64,000 nt of DNA from Lepisosteus oculatus (lineage: Eukaryota > Chordata > Actinopteri > Semionotiformes > Lepisosteidae). This document shows positions 1-16,500 of the stretch, piece after piece. The position numbers were made by a program, and so were the translations under genes. The stretch lies in assembly GCF_040954835.1 (NCBI RefSeq), contig NC_090700.1, positions 19,387,501 to 19,451,500 of the forward strand. The letters are read 5' to 3'. The notes below the pieces were generated by a model. That model was given only the letters and a program-made list of their open reading frames with translations, searched no databases and was not told the origin of the DNA. Every line of letters begins with the position of its first letter. Position 1 is the first letter of the stretch.

Positions 1-3213
<3,213 letters not shown>

Positions 3214-3667
3214 CTGCAATAAGAGAAAAACAGACACCGACTTGATTTTAATACATGAAACAGGAGAATTAGCAAATCTGAGGTTTCAGGGGAATGGTAT
3301 TATTAGTATTAGTCATAATACTATTATATTATACTACAAATGCTAATTTAAAGACGCTAAAGAAATACAGTTTTGAAGATTCGATAACTATGCAGATACA
3401 AAATCATTTTTAACATATGTTTCAAGTTTAAAACATTACGAAATGTGAAATACTAAGATAATTATACCCAATAAAACGTAACAGTGCCTGTGACAAAATT
3501 ATACATACTATCATTGAGAACTTTACTGCGGTATTAATGCTGTTTTTATCTTCTTATACCTTTTCAGTTAACACAGTTATTATATAATTAAAGGCATGGT
3601 TCTATGCTTTATGCAGAAGTCATAAAACATATCAAAGTTGAACTTGATTTTCAAAATTGTGAATTAC

Positions 3668-3790
3668 CTCAGCGGAAATGTATTTTTAGAGCCACTGTAA
3701 CTAACATTTCCCAGACACAATCAAAACAAGTCCACGTTTTGACGTTGAACTGATTCCGGGATCATAGGAAACACGTGCTCTGTCTATCAG
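3668..3790 (-). other. RWDD2B: Probable non-coding first exon of RWDD2B
   Basis: On the minus strand the coding exon is preceded by a good acceptor (polypyrimidine then GCAG at 3214-3215), so the 5'UTR is split. The nearest upstream donor of good quality is GAG|GTAATT, with the exon edge at 3668. The outer end is a guess because the transcription start cannot be seen. Confidence 0.4.
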
Positions 3791-3860
3791 TATGACCCCG
3801 GATATGGGAAGCGGCTCACGTTACACGTTACATGTATTGCTGCAAGTAAAACCATATGCT
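3690..3860. promoter_or_regulatory. Bidirectional promoter region between RWDD2B and USP16
   Basis: The two start codons face away from each other, 1.37 kb apart (3202 and 4572). The stretch around 3730-3850 is richer in CpG than its surroundings and holds a perfect E-box CACGTG at 3772-3777, two ACGT cores at 3733-3745, and an ETS-like CCGGAT / GGAAGCGG cluster near 3798-3815. There is no clear TATA box. Assignment as a shared promoter is inference from the arrangement. Confidence 0.4.
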
Positions 3861-4571
3861 GGTCTCAGCGTAAATATACCGGTGTTTTGCTAGCTTTTGT
3901 GTTTTATTTCTGTTAGATTTAGTACAAAGGATTTGTATTTTTCTAGTTTAAGTAGTTGTCTGTCAAGATCATACAGTACTTTTATTTACCAGCAAAAGTG
4001 TACATGCGAAATCTATATACCTAGTATTGAGGTTATAGTGGGGATCTCAGTCTTACTGTGACTGATCATTTTAAGCAGGTAATGATATAAGATGTTGTAA
4101 GGTTACAAAACACTCAGTTTTCTGCTTTTGTACTTCAAATACTTATCATGTGTGTTCTACCTCGGTAATAAAGTTGATGGTATAACGAAGTGAGAAATGG
4201 GATTATCGCTGAACAGTACGAGAGCACTGTAGCTAACCCAGGAGATGATTTCTGATAATACTTCTTGTGCATGTTAAGTGATATACACATACGTCTGAAT
4301 ATTAGTTTCTTCTTTCTTAGAAATGTTTTTCTTGCGCAGTTATCCCATCAGACATAGTTGTAGCAGTAGACAATTTAGTTCATCCAAAATGAGTATCATA
4401 ACCGTATTGCAGCATATTGTTAGAAAAAAAGTAACGAGAAACAGTATGTGATCATTGTATTGTATCGATCTCGTGAGTTATTTTGCAAATAGAGCAATCG
4501 AAAGCCAGCTTTATTTTCTTTTTAACTTTTTAGTTGTTCTTTGTCACATATAGTCACCCTGCTGGAGAGTA

Positions 4572-7500
4572 ATGGGTAAGAAGAGAGCAAAGGAAAAACA
4601 TCTCAGAGATGAAGATCCAGTTGACGTTACAGGTAAGAAAAGGAAGATAACTGCAGAGTAACTGCTACTTACATGTTCACATCTCAGTTGGATCTAAACT
4701 GTTAAACCTGTCTGTCTCTTAGAATGTTGTTGTTTCTACTAACCATAACTTTCTGATCGGTATGTTTGGTATTCTTATCTTTTAATATGTGTTGTAGGTC
4801 TGTGTTGAATCTATCTAGCTTAATTTAAATGTGTAACGCGCCTGTTTGAAACTGCAAGTACTTTTGATTCAGGCCTTTGCTTTTGTTATAGTACTGAATA
4901 GAAGGTAATTTGTACTGTTTTCCGTTAAAGATGTTTTAATTACTTTGATGGAAGTAATTTACATTATATTTTTGTAACAAAGCTAGACATTTATAGTAAA
5001 CCCTTGGTGTAAAGGACTTCAGATTCAACAGACAAAATCTGCTAAAGGGGAATTACATAGGTAAAATCCAAAATTCTGATGTTCCCTGCAATAATGTTGA
5101 AATGACAGAATAAAGCAAAGTTCAAATAAATACTATATGTTTGAAATTCAAGAATATCAGCTGTGGTTTATTGTGGTAGGTTAATTGCTTGCGATAGGTT
5201 TGTGTTTCTAATGATTTAGCAAATTTTATACAGTTTGTTTATGACAGAAATAAAGAACTTGCTTATGTATATTCAAAGGCTTTATTAACAATTTTCATGG
5301 ACTGCTGATTACAGTTGATAAAAAAGTCAAAAGATCCAGTAAGCATATAGTGTGTATATATACTGTATATATGTTTTTTTTCTCATATAATAGTGTGTTT
5401 TGGGGCTGAAAAAGTCATTTGTAATTTACTAGACATTCAACAATAATGGACACCCCTTCCCTGAGGGTTTGCTGTATGTTCTTAAATTTGGACCCATTTT
5501 CATGTGACATCCCTTTAAGGTTTGATAAAGATACCCCAAAGGACTTCTTCAGAATTTAGAGTGAAACATAAACCAAGGGTTACAAGTGGAAACTGTGGGC
5601 AGTGCACTTAAAATCAAGAACAAGAAGCACTTCTTTATGTAAAGACTTGTGGGAGTGACTAACAAGCTACCCAGCCATAATACTCTAGTTTCTTTGAAAA
5701 ATAGAAGCAAACAATACAGATGGACCAAATAGCCTAATCTGTTTGTAACCTTTCTTATGTTCTCATGGTATGTTCTTAATTAAATCCACAGTCATTTTAT
5801 CGTTAGGTTTGTTTAACTGTCTTGATTGTGAATTCACATTTGACTGTTGATATTGAGTTCATCCCTTAAAGGAGATGTCCTGTGAAATGCTGTTTGAGCA
5901 GAAATAGACATGTTTAAAATGTACACTTAAGTCGTTTTTAAAATCTTTGTATATTGAGTCTATGTGGCCCATCCTTCTTACTCAATTGTGGGTAACAAAC
6001 AGGTCCCAGATTCCCTTAAAACTTTCTATTGACAGATCACAGTGTGTCAGATTCAAGACTTTGACTGCGCAATGTATAAAACTACAGTGCCTTGCAAAAG
6101 TATTCAGAGCCTTGACCAATTCTCTCATTTTACCAAATTACAAATCCTACGTTGAAATTTTGTTCTCTGTGATATTTTTATTTCAAAACATTGAAACTCA
6201 AAAGTAGTTATTTTAATGTGACATTATGTTATGTTGCCAAACATTCTTAAGAAAAAAAAACTGAAATATGCTGTTTGCATAAGTATTCAATCCCCACATT
6301 TTAATATTTTGTAGAGACACCTTTTGCCTTTTGCAGCAATAACAGCTTTAAGTCTTTTGAGGTAAGTTTGTACCAGCTTTGTGCACTGTTCAGGAGTGAT
6401 TTTGGCCCATTCTTTCAGGAAGATTTGCTCCAAGTTGTTCAGGTTAGTCAGATGACGCTTGTACACCGCAATTTTCAAATAGTGCCACAGTTTTTCAATT
6501 GGATTGAGATCAGGGCTTTGACTGGGCCATTCTAAGACATTCACCTTTTTGTTTTTGAGCCACTCCAATGTTACTTTAGCTTTGTGTTTGGGTTTATTGT
6601 CCTGCTGAAAGATGAACTGTCTCCCAAGCTTCAGTTTTCTAGCAGACTGAAACAGGTTCTCTTGCAGTATTTCCCTGTATTTTGTACCATCCATTCTTCC
6701 TTCTATTTTAACAAGATGCCCGGTCCCTGCTGATGAAAAGCAGCCCCATAGCATGATGCTACCACCACCATACTTTAATGTAGGTATGGTGTTTTTTGAG
6801 GTGTGGGTAGTGTAAGATTTGCACCACACGTCGCTTAGTCTTTTAGCCAAAATTCGATCTTGGTATCATCAGACCACAAAATCTTTTCCCACATCACAAG
6901 TGGGTCACTATCATGCTTTGTGGCTAACTCCAGACATGCTTTCACATGGTTCTTTTTGAGTAATGGCTTCTTTATGCCATTCTCCCATACAGGCCATTGT
7001 TGTGCAGAGCTCTTGATATGGTTGACTGATGCACCTTTACTCCGCTCTCAGCTATTGAACTCTGTAGCTTCTTCAAAGTGATCATTGGCCTCTCTGTGGT
7101 TTCTCTCAGAAGTCTCCTTGTTTGCATAAAGAGTTTTGAGGGACGACCTTTTCTAGGCAGTGCCTGGGTGGTTTGATGTAGCTTCCACTTCCTGATAATT
7201 GAATCAACACAGCCCTCTGGGACATCCAAACACTTGGATATTGCTTTGTACCCTTTTTCTAAGTTATGCATTTTTTAAGTCATCTCTAACTTCTTTAGAA
7301 TGTTCTTTAGTCTTCATTTTCACAGAAGTCCTTCAGATTCACAACCTGAATAATGATCCTTTAACTGTGGGGTGTTTATCCCAAAAAATGTGGCAGTTGT
7401 TTTAATGATTCACAGGTAGAGTCCAATTGTAAGGCAGTTGTGACCTCGTTAGGACAATTGTTTTTCACCTGTCAGAACTTCTGCATCACAGGGATTGAAT

Positions 7501-10500
7501 ACTTATACAAACAGCATAATTCAGTTGTTTTTTTTTCTTAAGAATATTTTCTAACATAAAACACCTTAAAATAATTTTGAGTTTCAGTACTTAGAAATAA
7601 AAAATATCACAGAGGACTAAATGTCAGTGTAGGATTTGTAATTCAGTAAAATGAGAGAATTGGTCAAGGGTCTGAATACTTTTGCAAGGCACTATGTATA
7701 ATATATAGACTGGTATTTTCCATTCTAAATGCTTCTTCTTTTTAAAAATACACTTTTGACCTTGTCTGTGTTTTGTTGTTGATCTTAAGGTAGCCATCCA
7801 TTGTGTTGTGTGAAGATTTTGAAATTATATCTCCACTTTTCATGCTGAAAGAGATCCAGTTTCTTTACCCAATCTGTGTAGGACATTCATTTAAAACCAA
7901 TTTGTGTGGAATAAGAACCTGCTAATATTTTTTAAGCATTAAACTATAAAATGATGTGAAAAGTTGCTGTGGATATAATCTAAGATTAAGGAATTAGTAT
8001 ATTGCTGATTGAATTAGAGAATATATATATATATCTTATTACTGTGTATACAGTTTGCAGTGAAAATATGTGGCACAGGAGCTTGGCCACTTTACAAAGT
8101 TATTTTAAATAATGTTTTAAAAACGTTTATGAGGGACAAATTATTTTTATTTCAGTGAGAGTGAGAAAGTACTGAACTCTTTCTTGTAGGGCCTAATTGC
8201 AGGCACATTCGGAAAGGAATAGACAGCAGTCTGCTTAAAAAGACTGTGCAAGATGTCAATTGGAATGCCTGCCAAGACTGTAAGGGTGAGGAGATTCCTG
8301 CATCCACATCTGCGGAAGAAAACAGTGAAGGCCCGGGGATTTGGTTCTGCCTCAAATGTGGTCACCGGGTAAATATCTATGACATTAGGGACATGAATCA
8401 AAGGTGTAAACAAATTGAATTCATATACTTAACAAGATAATACTAGACAGTTTTAAAGAAGAGATCTGGTTAGCCTCAGTTATAAGATCACTTTATTTTC
8501 TATACAATTTCTTGTATTAGAAATTTGTCTTTTCCAATACCCCAACTTGCTCTCTATGAGACATACAGACAGGGAGAGAAACTTGGGGTCAGAGCTGACC
8601 CTGCAGCCATTTCTAGGGTGCCCCTGGAGCAGTTGGGGTTAGTTATTGAAGAGGCTGTAACCAATGCTGAAACGGCTTAGTGGCCAAAATATTAGGAACT
8701 CCCAATCAGACCACTTAGTGGCAGCTGATTAAACATTTGTGAGAAAGATGTAACCATATATTTTGCTGAACAGAATAAACCCAAGATTTCTTACTGAAAA
8801 CCAGTGGAACTGGTAGAAATGTGTATTTCAGTAGCAGTTAACTCTTGACACTATCAACCAATGGCTTTCCTGCAAGAACAATTGGTTGCTTTTGGAGGTT
8901 CCTACTATTTTGAGTGTATTTTTAACTCCTTCCAGCATCTTTTTAGGTTGAGTCAATATTTTGACTTGCTGTAAAAAAACAATTCTACATGGACTTGTCT
9001 TCTCTGTATATTTTTAAAGTTTCATCCCCACTTTATCCTCATGAAGTTGTGGCATAGTGTGGCCTTTAGGCTCATGACTAACAGGTTGTGGGTTTGAATC
9101 CCCACTGCATGCAGACATGGCTTTCATATCCTTAAGTGAAGTTCTTTGCCCCAGTGTCTCCAGTCTACCCAGCTATATACATGGAAACGGGCATTGCTGG
9201 GGGGTAATCGCGGTGATGGACTGGAGAAACACTACAGAAATCAGAATTAGCTATTGAAGGGCTCTTCGCCTCTTTTTTTCTGTACATCAATTAAATGGGT
9301 TGAACCTACTTCTTTTGATCTCTCTTAATACTGTAGATCTCAACAATAAGAAACTGTAAGTGAATGTGATTACCTATTCAAAATTGGATTTAAACTTGAA
9401 AGTTAATTTGGTAAGGTGATTTAAAGCATATGATTTAAAGCTATAAAAGTGCTTTAAAGGAGCCACAGCACCTATGTTTAGTAGTTGTACCGGTACCTCA
9501 AAAAACAGACAATTTGCAACGGAAAGGCCAATCATAATTCACAGAAAAATTAAGGTCAGCTAGTAATTTGTTTGCTTGTTATTGGTTCTCTTTTAAAAAT
9601 CTGCTAGATCTGAATAAGGTTAAACCCTTGAGAGAATTTTCATGCTTTAAAAGCATATCGGTTCTAATTAAGCTAATTAGACAGTGCACCCCAAGTCATT
9701 TTCGATCCATACTGATGGATGTTGCATCGTCAATTTCAATTATACCTACGACTCTGACTTTGTTAAGGAAGTGATTTTCTGTGTGTTAAAGGGTTGTGGA
9801 AGACACTCTGAAAATCAGCATGCCTTTAAGCACTATGAGAAGCCTCATTCAGACCCGCATTGTTTGGTGCTCAGCCCGGACACCTGGAGTGTTTGGTGAG
9901 TTGAAAAGTGAGAGAAAGCAGTTTAGTTGAATGGTAAGCATTTAAACCTGCCAAACTTTTTTGCCCTGTAATCTTCTTTATCTTATGAAGCATATTAATT
10001 AACAGTAAAATTACTTTAAGTGAAACCTCTTTTCATGCCACACTGAGCAGCTGTACTAAGTTATTTGACAGGTCCTCCGGCAGATGCAGGCAGGTTGTAC
10101 ATTAAACATTGTTTTCAGTGAAAATGATTAATGGATCTCCTCAACTGTTTTCAATTTTAGTTGTTCTTTTCCACTGTGCTTCGTTCTACAGCAGTTGAAT
10201 TTCTGTACTTCAAGTGTAGTAAATGTTTTTTACAGCAAGCAGTGTGATATAAAGCTAACAGTGGCGATTTCTTTTTTCTTCCTCCTATCACTTCGCTTGC
10301 TTAAAGTATTTGAAAGATTTAAACATTTTTGTATCTGTGAATTGTGTTTAATACATATACGATTATATTCATTTTCAAAATATGTTCAGCAAGTGCACGC
10401 ATTCCTCAACCAAGCAGTCACGTTTCACAATATACTGAGGCATTTCTCACCTTCCTCAACTGCTGCCTTTATATTCTCAATAGGGTGTAGCTTGGACTAA

Positions 10501-13500
10501 GAATATGTCACCCTTCACTTGGATTCAGCTCAGGTGGTGTAAATGGCTTAAGTCCTCCATTGGTGATATTAGTGAACCTGTTTAAAATATGTCACTATAA
10601 ATGTTTAGAGCAGAGTATTGTCCGTACATAAAAACTTTCAAATAATGATTTTTTCTTTACATAGCCTCAGTGCTTTCATTTTTTGTACTTATTTAATAAC
10701 TGTATTGTTTTATTTCGGGATACCGGAAGATTTGATTCTCCTCCCTTTTGCAGTTTCAGGAAATAAGTACACCATGGTTCAAACATGACAGAATTCTGAA
10801 TGCTTAGAACAATCGGATGAATATAAAAATTGCCCTGTATTAATACTGGCTTCACCATCATCAGATATCATGTTGACGAGTTATTTAAAAAGTAGATATG
10901 ATATGAATTGGCCAGCATAGTAATGCAGTGGTTAGCATTGCTGCCTCACAGTTGCTGCGGCCCTGGTTCAGTTCCTAGGGTTTTATCTGTGTAGGGTTTG
11001 TATGTTCTCCCTGGTGATAGACGGGTGTCCAGTCCAGGGTGTATCCTGCCTTGCACCTGTTGCTTGCTGGGATAGGCTCCTACTGTCATATGACTTTGTA
11101 TTGGGTAAAGTAGTTAAAAAAGTTATGGATGGATACAATAAGAATTCTGTTGATATGTTTAAAAGTAGTTGCAGAGGACAAAAAGAAACATTGAAAGACA
11201 GCAGCTGTGAACATTAGACTGGGACTAATTCAGCATTGTGTTGCCAATATTCTTGTCAGTGTTTGTGCTGTGTGGAGATGAACACACACTGAAACAAGTG
11301 ATATTAACAACTGTGCTAAGAACTTAATGCGAGTCAAACCTAATCTTTAATTTGTGTCGTTCCTGTGAACATTTGATAGCAGGTTTTCAGGTTAACCTGC
11401 TGTTTTGTCTGTGTATTTTGGTACAGGTGCTATATGTGTGATGATGAGGTTCAGTATTCCCGTACTGGACAACTGGCTCAGCTCGTGAACAACATTCGGA
11501 AGCAAGCCCTTTCAGAGATGACCAAGAAAACTCTGACTAAAAGTAAGTCCAGCTTTGCTTGCTTTCCTCTGTTGTCTTACAAGAATAGTGGTATTTAAAA
11601 CATTAGGCATGTCTGTTCAGAAATATCACCCTAAATCATCTGTCTGCCTCATTTCCCACAAGCCAAAATTGAGCTTCTGCAGTTGATTTTTTCAGTGTCA
11701 TGCTTTCATAAAATAACATAACATCACTTTATTAGCCCTATACAATTCTTTGCATAAGGAATTCGTCTTTTCGCATACTCCAGCTTGCTTTCCATGAGAC
11801 ACACAGACACACAGATAGGGAGAGTGCCTATCCTCTACCATTTCCCTTTACAATTTTAAGTTCAAGCCCAAATGCAGATGTGAGATCATACTTGGCATTA
11901 TCCACAAGTCCACAATCTTTTTTTGTGAATCCTACAGCAGTCATAGATCTTGAAATCCCCAAGGAAACACTAAATGACACAACATCTGAGGAGAACAAGA
12001 ATGGCCAGAAGAAGGACACTAAAGCAGACATCGCTGGAAAAAAAGAAGAAAAGTTGTCGCTCAAGAAGGCACCTCAGACCAATAGCAATAGTTTAGCTGT
12101 TAAAGGGCTCAGCAACCTTGGAAACACATGTTTCTTCAATGCTGTTTTACAGGTAAAATCCGTCTTCATAAAGCTATAGCAGAACAGAATGTGCCCAAGC
12201 AGGTTTGTTTGTTAATGCTGATATTCTGCACAGCTATCTCCTTGCTTTGGAGTTATTGTCTACTTACTTAATGTGGGTCTTCAAATAGTTGAAGAAAAAC
12301 TTCAACAGTTATTTCACTGCTTTGTACAGCATGTGCTGGTATTTTTTCAAACATTAAGAACTCCCACTCCTTGTATAGACATCTCTGTCTTACTGGATTT
12401 TTTCACAGTTAAAAATGCCTATTTTCTCTATAGGGAGTAGAAGCCAGTATTTATACAAATGAGGTAAAATAAAAGAAAATTACAATCACTCCTTATGTAA
12501 ATCCTTGGACATAGTGCTGGTTGGTATGTGTCTTGGGCATAATGTGTGCTTTAGTTCTGGGAAAAGGTTCTTGGATACCAAAATAAGTTAAAAATAATCC
12601 TTATATTGTAGTTTCAATTTATTCTAACAGAACCTTTCCCAGACTCAGTTCCTGAGACAGCTTCTCAATGAAATGAAAGATGAAAAGACTACTCTTCAAA
12701 TTACACCACATCTGTCCTCTCAACTGGTATGTCACAACTGTGTGCATTGTGTTTTTTTTCTGGTTTGTACCTGACATGAATGAAAAGGCATGCCAATGAT
12801 GATTGTGGAAACTGATGTATTTTTAGGAGCCCCTTGTCATCAACCTGGACAGACCTGGCTCTCTGACACTGGCGATGTGTCAGGTGCTGAATGAAATTCA
12901 AGAAACTAAGAAGGGTGTTGTTACTCCAAAAGAACTTTTCTCCCAAGTCTGTAAAAAGTAAGTTAAAAGAAGAGTGTTCTTTTTCATCTTCTCAGTCACT
13001 GAATGAAAGTGGGATAATACTTTGCTTGCTATTCAGAAGTTTACAGTATATTTTTAATGGATAAAATGTTGCAGGTTCTCTCTTCTTCAGCTTCAGTTTT
13101 TGTAGGTTAGAAAATGGGAATAAATGGATTGTGTAAGGGCGGTCATATTGTCCACTAAGCCTGTTTGCAAACCCATGGGACTGATTTGTTTATTGCAGTG
13201 GGTTTGGGGCTTATATAGTTGTGCAGTTTGACGTCTCCTGTTATGTATGGGGTCAGACCCCATATTCAATAACTATTTCAGCCAAACATTAGATGGCCTA
13301 ATCCCCTATAACAAAAGATCAGTCCCTTCCTGCATAGTGTTAAATGCTTTTTAATCTCGAGTCCTGAGTAGTCACATCGTCCTAGCATTCTTGCCTTACA
13401 CCGTGAGACCTGTGTACACTCTCCTCAGCAAACTCGGTGTGTGATAGGCATCATTCTCGTTGATCCGAGTCCAGATTACACTTGCCATCTCACTAATGCT

Positions 13501-16500
13501 TCTGAGAACCTAATCCAAACATCGCATGGTTTATCTAGTGACATCCACGGCACTGATGTCACAGGTAACAGGTTGGCTAGCAGGAGTGGTGGTGTAGGCT
13601 GGGCCAGTCTGGTGTTCAACCACTTGAGCTACACTTTCATTTTCTACCTTGCATCCTCCATCATTTGAAATGAGCAAGGATGTGTGAAGCTCATTTTTGT
13701 GGCTTGGCATCCGTTGCTCAACCACAGTTAAATGTCTACGCCACTGTAAAACATGGTAAATGGTTCTTTGCTGTGTTATCCAGGGCCGCTAGATTCAAAG
13801 GCTTTCAGCAACAAGACAGCCAGGAGCTTTTACGTTACTTATTGGATGGTATGAAGGCTGAAGAGATGAAGGTGAGTAAACCTAGGGCAGAGCTGCTTTA
13901 TATGTGCAGAGGGTTCCAGGTAGTAGTGTCTTAGAATTGGTACCAAGCAAATACTTAAGACCTGTGCACTGAATCTGTGCATTTACCCATTAGAGTTGTA
14001 TGGACATATCTACTCGGTGTCACTAAGAGTTTAGTATTTATTCAGTATCAGACGTTATCTGTTGCTCCTGGTAGGATGGTTTCTTCTCCAATGCCTTTTA
14101 CCTCAAGTTAGAAAAGCAACAGAGTATTCTGTATTCAGCTTTATCTGATATTTGCTTTTTCAAAAGACAACAATCTTCTTGGAAGGTTCTGCAGATTGCA
14201 ACTTTTATCAGTTTGCCTGTAGTACTGTTGCATACAGCTGGCACGCATCAGATTGGCAGGGACCCAAAAAAGTCACCATGTTACAAAGTTCATGTTCACT
14301 GTAAAGTCTTCATTGTTTTCAATTAAACGGTATTAAAGTAATCTTGAAACTGATGTCCTTTCATATTTTTTCGTGTTTTTTTTTCTGTAGAGAGTAAGTT
14401 CAGGAATATTGGAAGCATTAAATAATTCTGGCAAACTCATAGAGGCAGAAGAATCCAAAAAATTAGTTAAAGGTAAGCGATTACATAGCATGACAATACG
14501 TTATTGTAATTTGAATTCTCCTTTAATAGAAGTTGTGTTAATCAGTCATTTGATTAATCTGTATTTAATTTTGTATATTAATTTCCTCAAATGTGGGGGA
14601 ATTTAAGTACCTCATTTAAATACCTAATTTAAATAAACATGTTAGTGACGAAGAAACTTTTGTGTTTTGCTCTAGAAATAGCTAGTTGGGTTTTACTTTG
14701 AAGCAAAGTATTTAGTCCCTGAACAGTAATGAATCGCCATTCTGTCCTCCTAGAGTATGAAAAGAATGGAGCACCTCGGAACTTTGTTGACCAAGTGTTC
14801 GGTGGAGAGCTCACAAGTACGGTTATGTGTAAGGAATGCAAAACTGTGAGTGGCAAATCTGATTTTTCCTCATTTGTGTTTGCCTAGTCTGTTGCAACTG
14901 TTTTTGATATCAAACAGCAATCTTAAAACTTATTGCTTACCAAAAGAAAAAAGGAGAAACTAAATAAATCAGGAATTTACATCCAAACCAATGTGAAGTA
15001 TGACACGTTTATGCTTCAGACTGTATGATACTGATCTTGTATAAACCTTTCTTTGTCCGCTGCTTAAACCAATGTACTGTTTTTTTCCTTATCTTAGGTT
15101 CTTATATGGAACTGTTTAATAGATTCGAAACATAAACATGACTTTTCTGCAGCTATTGCATAGCATTCAGTTTAAAACTTTTAAAGCAGCACTGTAAGGA
15201 TTCTGGTTTCTCTATTATTTGGGTGATACTTTTATCTAAAGCAATGAATTTACAATTATTCTTTACATATGTATGGTGATCGTTTATGCAGCTGGACTTC
15301 CAAGTTGGATATGATAGTGTCAGCAGGATACTTTGCTAATGGTGTCTCCTCCAGGTATTCAAACCAATGACCATTCCAGTACCTTAACCACTACTCCACA
15401 CAGCCACCCCATTCAAGTTGCTCTGTTTTCCAGGTCTCTCTAGTCACTGAGATGTTCTTGGATCTGTCTCTCCCTGTTTCAGATGAGGTAATAATTCCTT
15501 TACAAAGTGTTGTTTAAAATGATGGGAAATAATCTAGTGGTGCTGAAATCTGCATCTGTTATTTCAGTGTTTTCATTTTTCTCTCACCAATAGAGTTATA
15601 TTCAGAATTCTGGTACATGTGACAGACATGGAAAAACAGATTGGAGAACAAATAATGAGCTTCATACACACATTACTGTATCTGTTCTGTACATGTTACT
15701 GCACACAGTATTATACATTACAATGAAGTAGTCTCATATACAAAAATATTTTTTCTTGTCCACCCAGTGGTTTTCCTGTTTTTTTCCATGTTCTGTCCTT
15801 TTCAAGGCTTATAGGAAGAAGTCCACAAAGAAAGTGGTGAGAAGGACCAGTGATAATGAGGAAGGTGATTCTAAGAAGACTTCTGTGTCTCCTGCTGAAA
15901 TTGAGGAACTTCCCTCTGGCAGCAAATATCAGCAAAAGAAAGCAAAGAAACAAGCAAAGAAGCAAGCAAAGGTAGAAGAGTCACGTTGGGTGGTGTTCTG
16001 TTTTTTATAAACATTTACAGTTTGCGAAATCTTTTAATTTTTCATATTGTGCTCAAGCACAACCTGTATACTTCAAGGGGGAACTGCAGTCACAATTTCT
16101 GAGACCAGTTATTAAATCTCGATAACAAAATAAATTGATTGACAGTATCACAAGTACCTGCAAACTTGAATTAGATGAAGCGGTTAAAAAATTGATGGAT
16201 AGAGGTATAAACAATTTATGCAGTATAAACCAATGCATCTATGAAAATCACATTATTGTACAATACGATGCAAATTTTGAAATAGCTTGACATGCATTTT
16301 GCTTCCAGATCCAAAGGCGTCAACAAAAACAGGCAGGGAAGCTGGGACTTGGCTCCACATCAAGTCAGGACATAGAGCATGTTAATGGGGACGAGTCGGC
16401 AGCACAGGAGGAGATAGATCAGTCCGAACTGGGAGCCACAACACAAGGAGAAGCGTGTTTGGAAAGCAGCGAACCGAATAACGCGCCGCCAAGCAACTCG

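Larger units (their letters stand above)
4633..8189 (+). other. USP16 intron 1: LINE 3' fragment and a Tc1 element
   Basis: This 3.6-kb intron has nothing recognisable at 4633-5580, a CR1-like 3' fragment at 5590-5762, a Tc1-type transposon at 6083-7698, and AT-rich sequence with a short AT run (about 8022-8034) before the exon 2 acceptor. Confidence 0.7.
8369..9791 (+). other. USP16 intron 2: two SINE fragments, otherwise nothing seen
   Basis: Apart from SINE sequence at about 8488-8645 and 9040-9235, I see no coding or structured signal in this intron. Confidence 0.6.

Noticed and set aside
13531-13640. tRNA-like text on minus (TAGCTCAAGTGGTTGAACAC) in USP16 intron 7
   Set aside because: No matching B box follows at the right distance, so I could not support a SINE or tRNA call.
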